From Clostridium sp. CAG:568 (GTDB lineage Bacteria; Bacillota_I; Bacilli_A; RFN20; CAG-288): a stretch of DNA of 9,675 bases. Below are positions 7,534-9,675 of this stretch, piece after piece. Numbering within the stretch: the first letter of the stretch is position 1; every line of letters begins with the position of its first letter. The notes under the pieces are model-generated. The model did not search any database. It worked only from the letters and a program-made list of their open reading frames with translations, and was not told the DNA's origin. The DNA lies in the NCBI GenBank assembly GCA_000434395.1, contig FR878758.1, positions 1 to 9,675 of the forward strand. The letters are read 5' to 3'. Made by a program: the position numbers and the translations under genes.

Positions 7534-8259
7534 ATGATTAGAGTAGCAGAAGTAGAAGATGATGAAAAAGATTATGAGAATTACATCGCTTGTTTAAACA
7601 AATACAAAGAAGAAAATGAAGGTGTCGAAGTCGACACCACATGGTTTAAAACTTCTGAACAATTTTTATCCACTTTTACCAAAAATAAGTTCGATATCAT
7701 TTTTATGGATATAAACTTAGGGGAATCAAATGGATTAGAAATCTCTAAGAAGATTAGAGAAATAGATGATGAAACAATAATAATATTCGTTTCTAATTTA
7801 GCCCAGTATGCTGTGGAAGGTTATGAAGTAGAAGCTATGGATTTCATAGTCAAACCTATGACTTATTATGTCTTTTCGATGAAATTTAAAAGAGCTCTTA
7901 AAAAAATTGCTAAGAAGCAAGAAATATTGCTACCTTTCATAGTCAACTATGAAAAATCATTTATAAAAGCTAGCACTATTCAATACATAGAAATCATTGG
8001 ACATAAGATGATAATACATACTACTCAAGAAGAAAAAATCAGTTATGGCACGATTAAAAGCGTGGAAGAAATGCTAGAAGAGAATAAAATAGATTTCTTT
8101 GGAAGATGTAATAACTATTCTTTAGTTAACTATAATTATATAAATGGCGTTTTTGGTTACCAAATTAAAGTTGGTAATAAAATGCTAGATATCAGCCATC
8201 CTAGAAAAGCAAAATTTATGCAGGATTTCAATAAGTTCTTAGGAAAAGGAGGGCTCTAA
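7534..8259 (+). CDS. LytTR-family response regulator (AgrA/ComE-like)
   Basis: This 241-residue cytoplasmic transcription factor is the output half of a two-component system. Residues 1-125 form a receiver domain with acidic pocket E8/D9/D10, phospho-acceptor Asp59 in FMDINLG, Ser87 at the switch position and Lys107 in the conserved VKP. Residues about 134-238 form a LytTR DNA-binding domain, including FIKASTIQYIEI and the characteristic FFGRCNNYSLVNYNYI (188-203). Length and order match AgrA, ComE and VirR-type regulators, which bind paired short direct repeats upstream of their targets. It lies 4 bases after the hydrolase stop and 1 base before the kinase ATG, so its partner is almost certainly that kinase. 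The divergent intergenic region 4337-4610 is the obvious place to look for its sites; that is inference. All receiver residues needed for phosphorylation are present. Confidence 0.93.
   Translation: MIRVAEVEDDEKDYENYIACLNKYKEENEGVEVDTTWFKTSEQFLSTFTKNKFDIIFMDINLGESNGLEISKKIREIDDETIIIFVSNLAQYAVEGYEVEAMDFIVKPMTYYVFSMKFKRALKKIAKKQEILLPFIVNYEKSFIKASTIQYIEIIGHKMIIHTTQEEKISYGTIKSVEEMLEENKIDFFGRCNNYSLVNYNYINGVFGYQIKVGNKMLDISHPRKAKFMQDFNKFLGKGGL
8246..8253 (+). promoter_or_regulatory. Ribosome binding site of the histidine kinase, inside the regulator gene
   Basis: AAGGAGGG within the last codons of the response regulator gene, 7 bases before the kinase ATG at 8261. With only one base between the regulator stop and this ATG, the two genes are expected to be translated in step. 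Confidence 0.85.
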
Positions 8260-8260
8260 T

Positions 8261-9619
8261 ATGCCAGAGATATCAGGTCTTTTTATCTATAGACTTGTAT
8301 TTCTTTTTGAATTACTGGTATCTGAAGGTCTTTTCTTTTTCAAAGTAAAAAAAAAGAATCATTTTTGGTGGAGACTTAGTGGATCATTATTAGTCATAGT
8401 ATTAGTTACACTTTTTTATCCTATTCCTTTTTATAACTGGTGGTACACCTCATTGATGTTTGTAGTTATCTTTGGACTAACCATGTGTGCTGCTTGGATT
8501 TGTTTTGCTGAAAGTTTTTCTACTATTGCTTTCTTATCAGTTGCTTCGTATCTAGTTCAGCACATAGCATATCAAGGATTAAATTCTATTCTTTATTTCT
8601 CAGGTCTAAGCAATTCATCTACCATAGGAATATATGGTCAAAAATTACCTACGGCTAATGAGTTCTCTATCATTACAACAATAATCAATATTGTTGTTTA
8701 TATTGCTATTTACTTCTTCTGCTTTGTCTTATTTGCAAATCAAATCAAGAAGAATTCAGAAATAATGATAAGCTCCGGATATATGATTTTATTTGTCGGG
8801 TTCTTATTAGTCGTCATAGTAGGAATCAATGCTTATATCGTATATTCAGTTAATGATGAGATTCCATATATATTTATGGGATTCTTTGATTTGCTATCAT
8901 TTTTCTGTTGCTTCTTGTCTTTATCTTTCATGTTTAAGCTTTTAGATCAAAGACAGATGAAGACTGAACTAGACGATGCTTATGAAATAATAAGACAAGA
9001 GAAAAGACAATACGAATTATCGAAAAATAATATCGATTTAATCAATAGAAGAGTTCACGATTTAAAGCATCAAATGGAAGCAATCATCTCCAACGAAAAC
9101 GTTAAAAAAGAAGTGGTTAACGAAATGACTTCAGCAATCAAGGTTTACGATTCATCAATTAAAACAGGAAACAAAGTCTTGGATACAATCATGACAGAGA
9201 AATCATTGGAATGCAGTCAGAAGAACATAAAGATAACCTGCCTTTTAGATGGAAAGAAATTGAATTTCATGTCTGAATTAGATTTATATACATTCTTCGG
9301 AAATGCTTTAGACAACGCTATAGAATCGGTCTCCAAATTATCCGAAGATAAAAGAGCTATTTCTTTGACGATGACAAAGAAAGGAAATTTCATTTCCTTA
9401 GTAATTCAAAACTACACCGATAATAAAATAGTTCCAATAAAGGATAATCAAGGAAATACATTTATTAAAACGAGCAAAGAAGATCCATTGTTTCACGGCT
9501 TTGGAATGAGGTCTATGGAAAATATAGCAGAGAAATATGGTGGTAACATCAATTTTGAAATCTCAGATGGAATATTTTATTTATACGCTTTATTTGTAGA
9601 CAGGGAAGTTGCTAATTAA
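8261..9619 (+). CDS. GHKL sensor histidine kinase (AgrC-like), multi-pass membrane protein
   Basis: This 452-residue membrane sensor kinase is the partner of the LytTR regulator encoded just upstream. Residues 1-227 carry six or seven hydrophobic segments (about 9-27, 39-57, 62-82, 86-114, 135-159, 172-195, 203-226), an AgrC-like membrane sensor without a large extracellular domain. A coiled stretch (228-262) leads to the dimerisation helix with RRVHDLKHQ (263-271); His266 is the likely phospho-acceptor by analogy with the HD box of AgrC-type kinases. The ATPase domain has the N-box FFGNALDNAIE (345-355, with N348 and N352) and the G-box HGFGMRSMENIAEKYGG (412-428). Kinases of this class often sense secreted peptides, but no AgrB/AgrD-type peptide or processing gene is seen here, and linkage to a glycosidase leaves sugars, lipids or wall products as possible signals. 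No intrinsic terminator follows; a probable insertion sequence begins 34 bases after the stop. Confidence 0.92.
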   Translation: MPEISGLFIYRLVFLFELLVSEGLFFFKVKKKNHFWWRLSGSLLVIVLVTLFYPIPFYNWWYTSLMFVVIFGLTMCAAWICFAESFSTIAFLSVASYLVQHIAYQGLNSILYFSGLSNSSTIGIYGQKLPTANEFSIITTIINIVVYIAIYFFCFVLFANQIKKNSEIMISSGYMILFVGFLLVVIVGINAYIVYSVNDEIPYIFMGFFDLLSFFCCFLSLSFMFKLLDQRQMKTELDDAYEIIRQEKRQYELSKNNIDLINRRVHDLKHQMEAIISNENVKKEVVNEMTSAIKVYDSSIKTGNKVLDTIMTEKSLECSQKNIKITCLLDGKKLNFMSELDLYTFFGNALDNAIESVSKLSEDKRAISLTMTKKGNFISLVIQNYTDNKIVPIKDNQGNTFIKTSKEDPLFHGFGMRSMENIAEKYGGNINFEISDGIFYLYALFVDREVAN

Positions 9620-9653
9620 AAATATCGTTTTAATAAAAAAGCCACAGCCAAAT

Positions 9654-9675
9654 TGTACTGCACCCCTCTCACTGG
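9654..9675. mobile_element. Probable terminal inverted repeat of an IS150-group (IS3 family) element
   Basis: TGTACTGCACCCC starts at 9654 and ACTGG follows at the window edge. From memory, IS150 begins TGTACTGCACCC and has TTGG at the corresponding later position, and IS3-family ends start with TG. The element would extend rightward beyond the window, with its edge 34 bases after the kinase stop. No transposase is visible in the 22 bases seen, so this rests on terminal sequence alone. Confidence 0.55.

Noticed and set aside
9615..9634. ATTAAAA..TTTTAAT hairpin after the kinase gene as a rho-independent terminator
   Set aside because: The stem is entirely A-T and is followed by an A-run, not a T-run, on the transcribed strand.

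Overview
The window is a low-GC, densely packed bacterial segment with two divergent gene groups. AT-rich coding DNA, strong purine-rich Shine-Dalgarno sites, two lipoproteins with nearly identical signal peptides, and an AgrC/AgrA-type two-component pair point to the Bacillota. A gut-type member of the Bacilli or Clostridia is my best guess. The genetic code looks standard: TGG encodes Trp and all five genes stop at TAA. No 16S, tRNA or other firm taxonomic marker is present.

Left arm (98-4336, minus strand): a two-gene operon of surface lipoproteins. The promoter-proximal gene (1547-4336) encodes a 929-residue mosaic: lipobox, three beta-rich repeat modules, an Ig/PKD-like domain, a GLUG-like beta-helix, a group-2 bacterial Ig domain and a second beta-helix. 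The next gene (98-1522), 24 bases downstream, encodes a 474-residue protein that repeats the Ig-plus-beta-helix unit of its neighbour. Both look like adhesive or carbohydrate-contacting surface proteins. No catalytic motif is visible in either.

Centre (4337-4610): a 274-base AT-rich divergent intergenic region. It holds a reasonable minus-strand promoter, a weaker plus-strand promoter candidate and two copies of a TTAACTTT..TTTAATCAA motif, one on each side.

Right arm (4611-9619, plus strand): a tightly coupled three-gene operon. The first gene encodes a 972-residue family-3 glycoside hydrolase in the reversed domain order (sandwich domain, FnIII, then TIM barrel), with a hydrophobic segment at each end. 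The second encodes a LytTR response regulator and the third a multi-pass GHKL histidine kinase. Ribosome sites for both regulatory genes lie inside the end of the preceding gene, so a surface hydrolase and a sensor system are translated as one unit. My working hypothesis is a surface glycan-processing and sensing locus whose regulator acts on the shared intergenic region. The arrangement is visible; the function is inferred.

Right edge: 34 bases after the kinase stop codon, the sequence TGTACTGCACCCC resembles the terminal inverted repeat of IS150-group (IS3 family) insertion sequences, so an element probably begins at about 9654 and continues beyond the window. At the left edge, bases 1-97 hold a perfect 9-bp inverted repeat and no gene I can support.
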